Source: Heterodera schachtii (Eukaryota > Nematoda > Chromadorea > Rhabditida > Heteroderidae). From it: 64,000 nt of DNA. The stretch spans positions 1,128,810 to 1,192,809 of the forward strand of contig SIJG01000019.1 in assembly GCA_023374025.1 (NCBI GenBank). The letters run 5' to 3'. Below are positions 43,942 to 56,559 of the stretch, piece after piece; positions within the stretch are counted from its first letter, which is position 1, and each line of letters opens with the position of its first letter. The translations under genes and the position numbers were made by a program. The notes beneath the pieces were generated by a model that saw nothing but the letters and a program-made list of their open reading frames with translations, did no database searches and had not been told where the DNA came from.

Positions 43942-46900
43942 TTATTCATCGGCCAATTTGCGTTTTGTCCCTTTCTTTTCTTCCACCGTAAAATCAATGG
44001 CCAATGTCACTTTGTCCCCGTCTTTGTCATATAACGCTGAGCTCGGACCCATCAGATCCTTAATTTTTAATTAATTATAGTAATTTAATATGTCATTTTG
44101 TTAATTTTTGCTTACCACAAAAGAGATCAATGTGCGAAATCCTAAAGATTCTTTTGCGCTAAAAAAGCGTTTCGCATCTATTTTTTGCATTAGACCATCC
44201 TTTCCGCTCTTTTGTGAAAGAATTCGAACTGTTGCCGAACATTCGCAGCTCCAATTCGAGTCTAAAAAATGGCAAATAAAAACATTTATATTAATTACTT
44301 TTTATTTTGGCACCTTTTTGAGGGGAACACTCAAGGGCAAAGCCCAACCATTTATTTGTTTTGTCTTTCTTCTTCGACATTATTCGTGCCGATATTTTCC
44401 ACGGAATTCCTTTTATTTGTGCACTTTCGCTGCTGCGTTCACTCCCAATGATTTCTCGCGCATATTCTGACAATTTGCCAATTTCCATCTACAATTGTCC
44501 CGTTGGATTTGTTTGGATTTGAATCGAATTTTTTCACAGTTTCTTCCTCCACAGTAAAATCAATGAATAAGTTGACTTTGTCCCCGTCGTTGTCGTAAAG
44601 GCCTTTTCTCGGATCCATCAATTCCTTAATTTTGGTCATTTATTAGAAAAAGAATTTTAATTACCGACTTACCGCAAATTCGATGAAATTTTCAAATCCC
44701 CGAATAGTCCTTTCATTGTTAAAAACGCGATCATAAAATTTTCCAATTGAATTTTCCGTGCCGCTTTTTAATGAGACAATTCGAAAGGTCGCCGAACATT
44801 TGAAATTCCATTTTATATCTTAAATAAATTAAATAGTTGTTAAAATGTAATATTATTGTACACCTTCTTCTGATTGTGAGGCGGTGCACCAAAGATAAAA
44901 TCCCAGCCATTTTTCATTGCTTTTTTCGTCAATTTCTATTATTGCCAATATTTTCCATGGAATTCCCTTTACAAAAACAGTTTCGCTGCTGCGTTCACTC
45001 CCAACGATTTCTCGCGCAAATTCTGACAATTTGTCAATTTCCATCTCAATTGACCCGTTGGATTTATTTGGATTCAAATCGAATTTCTCCTCATTTTCTT
45101 CCTCCACAAAGATGTCAATGGCCAAAGTCACTTTGTCCCGACCTTTGTCATAAAGGCCTTTGCACGAGTCCATCAATTCCTTAATTATGTTCATTAAATT
45201 CGAAAAAGAATTTTAATTATCGACTTACCGCAAATACAATGAAATTTTCAAATCCCGAAATAGGTCTTTCATTGTTAAAAACACGACAATAAAATTTTCC
45301 AATGGGATTTTCCGTGCCGCCTTTTAGTGAAACAATTCGAAAGGTCGCCGAACATTTGCAATTCCATTTTCCATCTTAATTAATGTCATTAATTTAAATC
45401 CAAATTAATATTTTGACCACTTTCTGCTGTTGGATTAGTGCACCAAAGATAAAATCCCAGCCATTTTTCATTGCTTTCTTCATCAATTTCTGTTTCTGCC
45501 GATATTTTCCACGGAATTCCCTTTATAAGCACTTCGATTTCACTGCTCCGCTCATTTCCCTCTTCCTCCCGCGCAAATTCAGAAAATTTATCAATTTCCA
45601 ACGTCACAGTGCCTCTGTTGCCTTTGGCTATGTTCCAATCAGAAATTCGGGTTTGAGTTGGAAATTTCAGCGGATAAAGCCCGGGCACACCACAAAAATT
45701 CGGATGGCAATGGAATTGGAAAACGCCGACAAACTCATCATTGGACAGAACACCAGAAGGAACTGCAAAAAGGGAAATGCTCGATAAATGAAATCCTTTA
45801 AGGAATAAAAAAGGATTTTCTACCGATTTGCTTCACAAATGCATCTGATGGGATGAGAGGGAAACGAATTTTGAAAAGTGCCGGGCCAAGCGCAGCACGA
45901 CGATTCTCAGCGGAACATTCGATGGCATTTTGACGGCACTTTTCGTCGGCCCAACGGAGTGCCTAAATAATGGAAAACAAATCATTTACGAATTCCAATT
46001 TAAATTACAGCTTTCCAAATTTCAAATTCACTGCTGATCACCAACTGATCACGTACGAATATTTCACACAGCAAATTCTGATTAATTTGTAAGAATTCTT
46101 CAGATTCGAACAATTGGCCCGCATTTTGACAAATAAAACGCAAACATTGCCAGGCAAAATCCTAAAAAAAGAAAAATTTTTAGTTTTTAGCATAGACAAT
46201 TTTTGGTTCTTTCGATATTATGCAAAACAAATGCCGAAATTATTTTCTGTTCTATGCCTTTGAGGGCTCCACAAAAATTATTTATTTTTTGTCACCTCAA
46301 ATTCAAAAAGACGAGCTTGGGCAAAGGCCAGGAAAACATTGGACAGCTTTGGAATTGGAATTTGTAAACATGGACTGACCAACCGATCAATGCCGTACTT
46401 TTTGGCTGAAAATTTAAAAACATTCAATGTTAGTAAAGGAATCTTAATCAAAAAGTATAAGGGGGCGGATGGGGAAGGCGTCCTTAACCCAAAACTTGGT
46501 GTAGAGTATTGTACCAACAAATATTTTCAGTCGGTTTTTGCGTGCCAAAAAATCATGTGCCCCTCATTCCCCCCTGGTTACGGGCTTGGTACTGACACAA
46601 ATACTTTGATAACGTTTCAGGCAAAGTCCCATGCAAATATTTCAGACTTTGCTTTAGAGCCCTAAAGGCGCTTCAATTCTCAGTATGGGACGCGTAAACT
46701 GTTTTGGGATAAAATGCCATAAGACGCATAAAGTGCCATGGGACGCGTAAAACCAACCAATAACAAAATGTTTTTTGAAAAACCCAATTTTTTCTAAAAA
46801 TTTCTGAAGTAAAGCATCCAAACACATTGTGGCTGTGGCAGGCAATAAATACCGGTGGGGGTCGACTGGGCTAAAATTAATTTGTTCCCAATTTTCACCG

Positions 46901-48492
46901 GCGTAAAGCACTGCCATTGCGTTTTCTCCGTCCAATTTGCTCAAATCGTCTGCGTAAATGAAGCTGAGCATCACTTTAAACGCTGCTGCTTCAACATCGG
47001 GCACTTCCACGGGGCAATTAGCAGAGGCTAAATTAAAAAAATATTAAAATATTATTTAAATTTTTATTCCATCATTTTCTGACCATTTTCTGGTTTTGGT
47101 TCCTTTGAGTCAAAGCAAAACATCGCCCCAAAAACATTTGAAGCGTGCTTCAAAATGAGTTTGTGAGCTGGCAGAAGCTGAAAAAAGATAATTTTAAAAC
47201 TCCAATTTGAATGTTAAATTCGTGATCAAAAGGTGACGGATTTTTAGGCTTTTATTTATTTTTCCTGCGGCTTTAATTCATTGAGAAAAGCACGAAAAAC
47301 ATCTTTAGCGCGAGAATTATTCGTATTTACGCTCCTGTATGCCGCTAGAAATCCCTTATGTTTGACCTTAAAAATTTCATATTTTTGAATTTTCGCCTCT
47401 AAAAATGTTTTGCCCCCATTTTGGCGTTTTGCGCTTATTTTACACATTATTTCACGATAATATCTTTCGATGTGAAAAGATCATTTGGCGGTGCTAGGTC
47501 AAACAGAAAATAGTCAACAATCAGCAGTATGGGTGAACCGAAAATAATCTGATCAATAAAAATATTTAAATTTATTATTTTAAAGCAATTTTTTTTAATT
47601 GAATATTAATAATAATTTTAAAAATTTTGAAATAACAATAATGTATTTCGAGGTTCAACTTTCTTTAATGGTTTTTTTTTTCAAATATTTTACTCAGAAT
47701 AAATGCCAGCTTTCCCACCATTAATAAATGCAGAATAATTTTTGAATTTTAACATTAGTGGAAAAAGAATAGGGATAAATGAAAATTTATGGTAAAACGA
47801 ATGCAAAACTTAAATTTACAAAAATATTGGGTGAAATTTCGGTAGAAAGTTAGTAGATTTGTTTTTTTTCTAAAATGAAAACCCTCTAGTAAGCTTACTT
47901 GCCAATCAGTTTGATGGATTCATGACTTGGAATTAAAATTTTCGTTTCGTTGTAATTTTTTTGTAGGAGGATGGAATGCTTTTATAGTATTATTTTTTAG
48001 TTTATTTTTTTAAATAATTGTCTAATATTTATTATTTCGAGACCAAATTAAATTGTATAATTAAATTTATCCAGCCAAAAACTCTTTTTTGAGGCCCCAA
48101 AACTTTTTTGTTTCTTCCTATGGGAGCGTAATATTAAAAAGTCACAATTCGGTTCGTCTCAGCACGTCATTTGGCATGTTTGCCTCAATTTTAATTTATT
48201 TTCAAAGAAAAAGAGTACAAATATAAGAAAATTAAGCAATTTTTTTTAATTTTCGCCCTTATTTCGCGATTTTTCGTCCCTAAAAATCCGCCCTCTTGTG
48301 ATTAACGACCCGCCAGAAAAAGTTTTCTTTTAAAAAATGTTGCAAAAAAAGAGCGGGGTAAAATCGGGAGTATTACCAAAATAGCAATTAAATAAAACTC
48401 GCCTCTTTTTTGTCTCCGTCCCCCACCAAAAAGTGCACATCCGCGTCCTCGCCCGAGCTCAGCAAATGTTTCATCCGTTCATTCGAATTCAT
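43942..48492 (-). CDS. BTB-BACK protein with three MATH modules (gene D), frameshifted
   Basis: Thirteen exons: 48492-48403, 47177-47084, 47027-46899, 46405-46296, 46161-46009, 45962-45824, 45762-45418, 45374-45229, 45179-44864, 44818-44673, 44624-44314, 44261-44116 and 44058-43942. BTB (DADVHFLVG; AHKLILKHASNVFGAMF), BACK (NLLCEIFVRDQLV), then three MATH modules built from exon pairs 7-8, 9-10 and 11-12, closing with exon 13 and the basic tail KKGTKRKLADE. Exon 11 has one extra T near 44489 (311 instead of 310 bases), shifting frame inside MATH3; all else is intact. Either the tail is lost or the base is an error. Intron 1 begins GC (GAG/GCGAGT). The BTB half is closest to gene A, suggesting recent duplication. 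Confidence 0.85.
48290..48390. mobile_element. Foldback arm in intron 1 of gene D
   Basis: Contains GTGATTAACGACCC and ends GGGGTAAAATCGGGAGTATTACC, matching the foldback terminus with a few changes. Confidence 0.45.
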
Positions 48493-48557
48493 TATTGAGG
48501 AATGCATTCCGTTCCGAAATTTAAATTCTAATTTTGCGAAAAGTTCGAATAAGTCAA

Positions 48558-48592
48558 AGTAAATGTGGGAATTAGGGAAGGAAGGGTTAGAA
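48558..48592 (-). promoter_or_regulatory. Conserved upstream block of gene D
   Basis: On the minus strand CTAACCCTTCCTTCCC then CCCACATTTACTT, about 70-100 bp before the start codon, matching the block upstream of gene A (24023-24060). Confidence 0.4.
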
Positions 48593-48739
48593 AAAGAAAA
48601 GTGACAATTCGTCCAGCGAATTTCATCTTATAAACTCCATTTTTGTTTAATCCAACTCGCTTTTTGCTTAGAGCCAATCCCAAAGTGACCCACTTTTAGG
48701 CGTTGCAAATTGCCCAAAAATATTTAGTCGATTAAAAAT

Positions 48740-48895
48740 AATCATAGCCCAGTGTAAAATAGAGAGGGATAGAGAGACGGAGAGCAGAGAGAGATAGACG
48801 GGGAGAGGGATAGAGAGAAGAATAGAAGAGAATGAGAGAGAGATAGATGTGGAGAGATAAAGATGGGGAGAGATAAAGATGGAGAGAGATTTTAT
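48740..48895. repeat. GA-rich microsatellite
   Basis: GAGAGAGATAGA-type repeats about 250 bp upstream of gene D. Confidence 0.8.
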
Positions 48896-49089
48896 TTTTA
48901 TTTCTTTCATTTGATATCCCGGTTATCTTCACCTCCGGATCTATCTCTCCATAAATATTTTTTAATTTTACATAAATTTAGTATTTTTTTCAATCGTATT
49001 TTTCGCAGGTGTCGCATTTTTCGGTACTTACCCTTTTCTGACCCTTCCCAGAAAAATTGTTTGATAATTTTTTCTAGCATAATTTAATG

Positions 49090-49400
49090 CGCTGATCATG
49101 AATCTATCTAAGTTCAGTCTTGGCGAATTTCGAACCCGAACTCGAACAAAAAGTCGAAAATTCACATTTTCATAATTTACCTTCATGTTAGAAGCTATAT
49201 GTACAGAATGATAATATTTTTAAGGTTTCATTGATTTATTAATTTTATCTTGTTTAATCAGTTTTAGAGCAATAGGGAAAAATTTTTGAAAATTTCAGTT
49301 TTCATCTTTTTGTTCTAATTCGCGTTCGGTGTTCGAAATTAATAGAAATGGATGTCAGATTTGTGATCAGCAACACATAGAAAACTCCCAGGAAGGCGTT
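49090..49400. mobile_element. Foldback element copy
   Basis: Arms GCTGATCATGAATCT (near 49091) and GATTTGTGATCAGCA (near 49358) with CGAACCCGAACTCGAAC between. Same family as 30734, next to the hAT MITE at 49464. Confidence 0.6.
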
Positions 49401-49463
49401 TTACAATCTTTAAAAAAAAATTTTTTTTCCGAAAAATGGGGGGGGGGGGCAAAACATTTATAC

Positions 49464-50208
49464 CAGGGTTGCCGCGGGACGAGAAAAAAATCGGGTCGGG
49501 ATTCGGGTCGGGTCGGCCGAAAAATTATCGGGTCGGGATTCGGGATTCGGGACGAGAAAAATGTCGGGTTTCGGGATTTGGGTTTCGGGATTCGGGTCAA
49601 TTAAAATTTTTTTAATATATGTTCAAAAATCATTGAAAATTTTTTATTCGAATGAAAAAATCAATAAAAATTTTCTGTAGTGCGCTTTTTTCTAAAAAAA
49701 TTTTTGGGGGCTAGGAGGTCTGGCAGTGCTTATTGGCACCGCCGGAGAAAATTTTGGAAATTTGAGTGCAATTTGTTAACAGAATTTGCCAAAAAATGAC
49801 TAAATATTTGGTTAATTAGTGGCTTTTTAGACTGTTTAAAAATGAAAGAAAAATAAAATCTTGAATATTTTATTTATTAATTAAATTTTCAATTAAAATA
49901 ATGTAAAGAAAAAATGAAAAAAAGTTTATGACCCACAGGGGAACTGAACTTAAGAGACAAACACTGAAGGCCAGAAGGTTTAGCCACTAGACCACACAAA
50001 CATTAGGAAAATGTGGTTTAAATTAAATAAATTATTTAATTTTTTTTTCTCAGATATTTCTGCTTCACCAATTTCCTCATCTAACTAATTTTCACCCAGA
50101 TCCCTTTCTTACCAGTGCTTATTTTGTCCCTAATCCCGATCCAAAATCATCGGGTCGGGATTCGGGACGTGAAAAATGTCGGGTTTCGGGATTCGGGCGG
50201 CAACCCTG
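49464..50208. mobile_element. hAT MITE with GGGTCGGGATTC subterminal arrays
   Basis: Termini CAGGGTTGCCGC and GCGGCAACCCTG, flanked by ATTTATAC on both sides (49456-49463 and 50209-50216). Subterminal arrays use GGGTCGGGATTCGGG. The core holds a GC-core hairpin (49712-49745), GTTAACAGA, and a tRNA-like stretch on the minus strand (50000-49935) with GTGGCTAAACC and AGTTCAGTTCCCC. No ORF. Confidence 0.9.
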
Positions 50209-50518
50209 ATTTATACGACAATACATTAATTTACTGCTGGTCAAAATTTTTTACGAAACTCACATAAAACGTATAAGAGCTAAAAACCAAAAGTCATATT
50301 CGTGTTCAGCGCATAAAATTACAGTACCTTAGAAAAAATTATTTAAAATTTATTCAAGGGCTCACAAAAGGAATAAGTACCCATTTTCTATCTTTTCGTC
50401 CATAAAAAATCAACCAATCAATCGTATAACTCAAAAGAAAAATGGAATGAATCGAAGAAAAACAGGAGAGAAAACATAGTCAAATATCGGGCATGGCATT
50501 TCTTCAAAATTTCTAACA

Positions 50519-53500
50519 CTAACAGCCGCAAAGACGCAGGACAAGGTGAATCATGTCCCCATCTCTGATGTTGTAATACTTCAAAGTACGGCCGTCCTCA
50601 AGTTGCTTTCCTAAAACAATTTTCATATAAAAAGCGCAAAATAAATAATTTATATTTTTAAAAAGTTACGAGCGAAAATCTTACTGTATTTTTTTAATTT
50701 AGTCAAATTTGTGAATTGCCTGCATATGATCTGCTTGGCACTCGACCTCATTCAGTAATAAATAAAACACTGCTTAAAACCTATACTGGCCACCTCATCC
50801 AATTTGTTATTTTTGGGCACATTTTTGGCAAAAAAAAAAATAGGCTACCAGCGAAAACCAGTCTTTGTTCATCAGGCGGATTGCCTTCAATGCGCTCGAT
50901 TTTGGCTTTGAATTCCTCGATGGTGTTGCTTGGAAGGACATCTCTGAGTGTGATTGTTCTGCCGGTCAATGTTATTATATGGACTTGCATTCCATTCTGA
51001 TTCTGTACGGGAAAATGCAATGTAAAAATAATTACTAGGGTTGGGAATTATATCTAAGAAAAATCGCAAACAAATTGGCTTAGAATCACACTTTAATATT
51101 TGAAAAATTGTTTTCTATAAATTCTCAAAGTATGATAAAAAAAGAAAATATGTATGAAAAATACGAAAAGTCCAAAATATGTAGAAATCAAAATTATTTA
51201 TTAAATAAAGTGCCAACTTTTGTTCGCAAAAATAAAAAAGAAAGCGTTTACCTACTATTTAAAGTATGGATAATTCAGGAAAAAAATATGTATTTAAATG
51301 AAATTCCCATCCGAATAAAATAATATAAAAATCCACCCACCACTGAATTTGAATTTCCACTAATATATTTCTCTCCTGCTACTTGGGCTGTCGACAAATT
51401 TCCTTTTTGCATTTTCTTCGGTCCATTTATTTGCGCTTCCATTTCATCAATTCTGGCCAAGTGTTTAGCAAATTGGCCAATACAAACTGAAAAATGCGTT
51501 TATTTTTATGAAATCAATTTTGTGCTAAAAGCCGGGAACAAAAGCTTAGAATTGAGCGTTTATATTTATATTGCTTAATAAACGATAAAAGCTTCTTATA
51601 AAAACTTTCTGAGAATTTTTTCATGAAAATTTTCTAAGTTAGCAAATTTTTTTTTTTAAATTTCTCGGGGGGGGGGGGGGGGGGAAACGTAGTGCACCCG
51701 TTCCGGGAGGCAGTGCCTCTCGGCACCATTATCGGAAAAACCTGTATAATCTGTTAAAGCAAATAAAACCTAAGAATCCGCAACGTAATAATTTTTTTTT
51801 TTTGCCAATTTATATAAAATTTTACTGTATTTTCTGGCCAATTCTTTTTCCAATTCAGCACATTTGTCCAAGCATTTCTTCTGTCCTTCCTCTAACTTGT
51901 GGATTTGTCCAACCAATGCTTAAACAACTAATTTGTTCATTTTAATAATAATAATTAATTCTCTCATTTTTTCCATTTTTAATATTTTTTGTCTTTTTAT
52001 CGTAATTTTCCATTACCGTACTCCTGCTGTTCCATTTTTGCAACTTTCGTTTTCATTTCTTTGAGCTCATCTATCGTTTCTCTTTGCTTCAATTCGGCTT
52101 TAAGCAGCCTCTGAAAGACACAAATTTCATATTTTTTTTTCACAATTTTACAGTGTCTTTTTACAGCCGTAACCCATGGTAATTCCCAGGAAAACTGTGA
52201 ACGGTGTGAGTCACACCGTGTGACTTTTGGAACCCAATTTAAAGAAAACCATAAATCCGTGTGTCAAAAAATATATCGACATCAGAATTTCGATCTAAAA
52301 CCGTAGAAAAACGTAAATGGCTTAACTTTTTTTATATATTTAAATTCAGGAATTTTTATCATTTCATTTTACCAATGGTTTTTAAAAAGACTTCATTTTG
52401 GAATTGGTATTAACAGTCAGAAATTTAAAAATTAGGATGTCTTTTGTGAAATCCTTTGCCAATGCCAAAATATTAATTTGCCTCACATTTTCAGCCTCAA
52501 CTTTTGACAGTTTGTCCTCCTCTTTTTGCTTCGCTTCACTTTTCTGTCCCTTCTCCAATTGGGCACATTTTCTGCTCAATTCTTCAACTTTTGAACTGAT
52601 TATGAGTGAATTGTCAACTAATGCTGTAAAAGTGATCTGCTCATTAACTGTAATTAATTATTAATTATGGTGCATTTATAAATTATCAATTAATTAATTA
52701 ATATTGCCTTTGGCATTTGGCGTCCCTTCAATTTCCTCCATAATCATTTTGCGTCGTGCCAATTCCGCTGCAATTTTTGCGTCAATTGCTTTTCGCTGGG
52801 CCTCCAATCGTTCCAATTCATTTCCATCGTCGGACATTGCAAAAGGGGGGCAAAGATAGTCTAAAAAGAGAGAGATTTTTGCGGCGTATTTTATCATTCG
52901 AACAATTTATTATTTGTTAGCAAAAGTCACTAAAAATTTCAAAATTTTTATCCGACGGTGCATAAAAATCTTTATTTTTCTTAAAAAATATATTCAGCAT
53001 TGTAAAATTTGATCTTTTTCGGGCAAAATCTGTTAACAAATCGCATTAAAAAATACAAATTTTCCACCGGCGGAGCCTATCGACATCGCCCCAACCCCTC
53101 CCTAAGTTTTTTTCGTACCGCAAAAAAAGCGTTTTAAATCACACATTAAAAAAAGGGGGGGGGGTGGGCCAAATTTTTTGCGATGGGGACTCGGCCATCA
53201 TTATTTTGATGAACTTTTTTTCTTTTTTTCCAAAAAAATTCGAGGTGCCGATAGGCGCCACCGGGGAAAATTTGTAATTTGAATGCTATTTGTTAGTGTT
53301 TAAAAAACAACCAATTTGAGATTTTAATAAAAATTAGGTTTTGGGGTTGAAAATTTTTTGGATTTGTTAATGAATGTGTTACGAAAATTTCCAAAATTTG
53401 CGACCTCCCCTCGCTAGCCTTCTTTGCGAGCGAGGGGGGGGGGGGGGTCTGACCGACCCGCCCCCCCCCTAAAAATGTATGTTGCTTTGAATGGTTTTAA

Positions 53501-53761
53501 ATAGAGCTCGACGTTTTGAAAAAAAACTTTGACCTGGATTTCCAGAATGATCTGGACTTAAAAAATCCCAAAAAATCTAAGTCCAGAAACCCCCTAGTTG
53601 CCGGAAATGGCCTTGACCTGGATCCTCGATAATCCAGTCAAATCGCAAAATTCATTGCCAACTTTTATTTTCTTTAATTCCGGTGTCATTTTGCACTTAC
53701 TTTGGTCTGAAGTGATGTCGCCGAGTATTGTGAGTGACGTGTTCGATGTGTTTGTGCTCAT
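50519..53761 (-). CDS. Coiled-coil protein with C-terminal ubiquitin-like domain, 309 aa
   Basis: Eight exons: 53761-53701, 52860-52708, 52623-52487, 52110-52017, 51918-51826, 51486-51341, 51002-50849 and 50610-50519; total 930 bp, every phase consistent. Residues 1-45 are Ser/Thr-rich, 46-200 form Lys/Glu-rich coiled coil ([35 protein letters not shown]), and about 233-309 are ubiquitin-like ([45 protein letters not shown]). Compared with ubiquitin there is one inserted residue. K6, K11, K33 and K63 are replaced; K27, K29 and K48 positions are kept. The C-terminus is CGC instead of RGG, so it cannot be conjugated in the usual way. It may act as a built-in ubiquitin mimic or proteasome/ligase-binding scaffold (inference). 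Intron 2 begins GC (AAG/GCAATA). No signal peptide is seen. Confidence 0.88.
52861..53700. repeat. Repeat-filled intron 1 of the ubiquitin-like gene
   Basis: It contains an inverted GC-core copy with GTTAACAAATCGC (53028-53095), a second in direct orientation (53243-53265), G and C runs, and a TAGAGCTCGACG-led stretch (53505-53640) with repeated TTGACCTGGAT phrases, probably another TAGAG-type hAT remnant. Confidence 0.6.
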
Positions 53762-54424
53762 TTAGGCGTTTTTGAGGCAATAAAATAAATGTTTAAAATG
53801 AAAACTAAAAATCAGAAAATTCACATTTATGCACCAAAAGCGGCCTAAAAGCACGAAAGAATAGATTTTTGATTCACCTAATTTGTTTCTAGCTTTTTAT
53901 TGTATTAATATGGCTTTGTTGGAAGAGCTTCGAATATTCACGTTGAAAAAAACCGGCGTTGGATTACAGTGAATTTGAAATTTGTCTTGAAAATTTATAC
54001 GGCGAATGTGAAAAGGAGATAAAAAAAATTTCAAACCAAAAGTTATGACCGGTTTTGATGCATAAGTGTGATTTTTGAATTATTGTTCGAATTGTTAAAT
54101 TTGTGTCAAAAATAAGCAAAATTTCGCTTTTCGTGTTTGATTTTCGCTATTCGCTAAAAATGAGTAAATTTTAGCTTTATCATGTTTTTTTCTTCTAAAT
54201 GATTTTTAATACCATACTTAGCCATTTTTGAAGGTTTTACTTTAATTTTTTAAAAATTATTTCTCAGTGACGAAATGATCAGTGACGAAATGATCGGCCA
54301 CCAATTATACCCTCAATTTGGAAAAATTTATGTACATGTTGTTGGCGAAATCTCTGCACAAAATTTTAAAATGTATGCCATTTCATCTTTAAAAACGTCA
54401 GAAAAAATAGTCCGTATTCCGTAT
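53762..54424. other. Intergenic DNA
   Basis: No gene is seen. The phrase CAGTGACGAAATGATC is repeated in tandem at 54266-54297, inverted relative to 30314. Confidence 0.4.
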
Positions 54425-54596
54425 CAGGAATTGTACGGACCCGGACCACAGGACTACGGACTAAGCACTCATATGGACTTACGGACTAAAAACCCGGAAA
54501 ACCCTTACTCCGTATAAGTCCGTATCGGCCCAAAAAAACGGACTGCGGTCCGTAATAACCCGTATACGGGTCCGGTCCGTACCCGCTCTCTATTAC
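54425..54596. repeat. GGACTACGG-array, probable hAT-like end
   Basis: Many GGACTTACGG/CCGTATAAGTCC phrases in both orientations, ending GGTCCGTACCCGCTCTC, like the CCGCTCTA ends at 31304. The left end and target duplication were not found. Confidence 0.45.
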
Positions 54597-55239
54597 CAAT
54601 AAACTGATGGGGCCAGGTTTAGCTTAAAAATTAATTTTAAATTGAATTAAAGCTGAATAACTTTTAAATTTTGTAAGAGCTGAGTTAAGGGTTTTCACTA
54701 CGACAAATATATGACAAAAATAGATCTAATCATTTTTATTAATGCCTCTTAAAAATTTTTTATTAAAAATTCAAATGCCAAAACATTTATGAAAATATGG
54801 GTAAAAATTTAAAAATAAGGAATATTTATCAAAATATTGATAAAAATAAGAATATTGTCGTAAATATTTTTAGATAAATATTTGAATATATCAAAATATT
54901 AACACTAAAAAATAAGAATTTCGTATTAACATTGAACAAATAAAAATTTTCTTAAATAACTTTTTTTATTTATATTTATGGGTATTTAGTTAAAATAAAA
55001 AAAATTTGGAAAAAATTTGCTGTTTCTCGTGCATTTCTCATTTAAATAAAGCTGTAAAAAAATATTAAATAAATAAAAATCCCAGTAAGCAATGCACCGC
55101 ATTGTACCTAAAAAATTGACGGTTTCGTTGGAAAATATTGATCATAGTCACCAAACTCAAAATTGCTTAAAAACGGTCAGAATCGATGTAAAAAAGTTAG
55201 AAATGGGTCGGAAAAATAGAATTGAGGGCGCGCTTGCCC
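54597..55239. other. AT-rich DNA
   Basis: Nothing beyond AT-rich sequence is recognised. Confidence 0.4.
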
Positions 55240-56170
55240 TTTTTCAGGCTGAAAATTCAAAACCATCCAATCTAAAATCGACCGCTTGATCAGTATCAAT
55301 GAAATGTAATTGACCGTTTGTCGGTAATTCTTCTAAATTATCTGGCTGTGCAAATATGTTGTATGAGTGGTAAACACTTCCCTGTATTTTAAAAATTGGA
55401 ATATTTTTGTCACTAAATTTAAAACGCATACATCCCAATGAGGCACATGAAAATGAAGAATTTATAGCTCTCACATTTTTTTTTAAATCCTTGTGAAATT
55501 CAACATTTTCGTAAATTATTTTGATCGATTTCTGGTTGAAACAAAACCCTTAATTCCATTGGATATTCTTGAATCATTTCTTCCAAATTAGACAATTTTC
55601 CATAACTACAACAATCATTAAATTCATTAATACCTTTTGTTTTTTGTTCTTCAGGAAAATGAATACCAGGACAATACCTGCATTTTAAATTAAAAGCACC
55701 GAGTTGGTATAATTCTATATCACAAAGGTCATAATTAGCTGCTTTTTAATATAAGTTTTCTTCTTTAGCTCTCTCTCTGCGTTTTTTTGTCAAATTAGCA
55801 TCAATTTCTAACAGTCGTCTTTTCTGCTTCTGACATTTTGCTACGCGGTATTTTTCGTTTTCTATCAAATTCATAACCTTCAGAAACAGCGGTAAAAAAT
55901 CATCGGGTAGGTTATCCAAATTAATCACTTCCTCAGTTAACTCTGTTTTTCTCTTGGACATTCGTTTTTCTTTGTACTTTATTTCTTTGTGTCTCATTTA
56001 ATTCAATCATTGTTTCTGACCGCTTTTTAACGGAGCTTTGAACCGTTTCTATCAATTGTCCGCTTTTTTTTTACGGGAGCTTCGAACCCTTCATTCGTTT
56101 TTTGAGGAATTGATGAAGAAGCTGGCAAATCCTCAGTTTTGAAGTTTTGTTTCTGTCGCACATAATAAAA
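55240..56170 (-). pseudogene. Helitron replicase/helicase N-terminal remnant
   Basis: The minus strand encodes, with stops and frameshifts, the Helitron-like N-terminal region: a basic leader (about 55997-55746), an in-frame TAA, then LKCRYCPGIHFPEEQ and NDCCSYGKLSNLEE, a frame change near 55510, and RAINSSFSCASLGCM, IPIFKIQGSVYHSYN and LHFIDTDQAVDFRLD. That series (CxxC...HFPEE...CC.GK; NS.F.FASLG; F.IQG..YH; YI.D...A...R) is diagnostic for the Helitron_like_N region. Rep and helicase domains are absent, so it is a dead 5' fragment. Confidence 0.8.
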
Positions 56171-56350
56171 TAACTAAAAAAAATGCTTAAAATTGAAATA
56201 ATTTTTAATCTAAATTGATATTTAAATGATTTTAAAAAAGAAAAATAATTCAACCATGATATTTCATAAAATCTCGTATAAGAAACATTCAACAATCACA
56301 AAAAAAGAATAATTTTGTTCTATAACTATAAGAATAGAAACATAAAACCG

Positions 56351-56458
56351 AATAAAAAAACAATATGTAATATAACCAAATAAAAAAACAATATGTAATA
56401 TAACCAAATAAAAAAACAATATATAATATAACCAAATAAAAAAACAATATATAATATA
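56351..56458. repeat. 28-bp tandem repeat, nearly 4 copies
   Basis: Units start at 56351,56379, 56407 and 56435. The first two read AATATGTAAT where the last two read AATATATAAT. It sits just upstream of the Helitron remnant in its own orientation. Confidence 0.85.
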
Positions 56459-56559
56459 ATAAAGTTGATAAATTGTAGATTTACGAAATAACTAAAACAG
56501 ACGTTTTTGCAGAAAACAAAGTTGTCAAATAGTTATGTAGATGAAATTTGTTATCCGAG

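Noticed and set aside
51666..51685. Poly(G) run as a G-quadruplex regulatory element
   Set aside because: It is the poly(G) leader of a degenerate GC-core repeat in an intron; nothing suggests a regulatory role for this gene.
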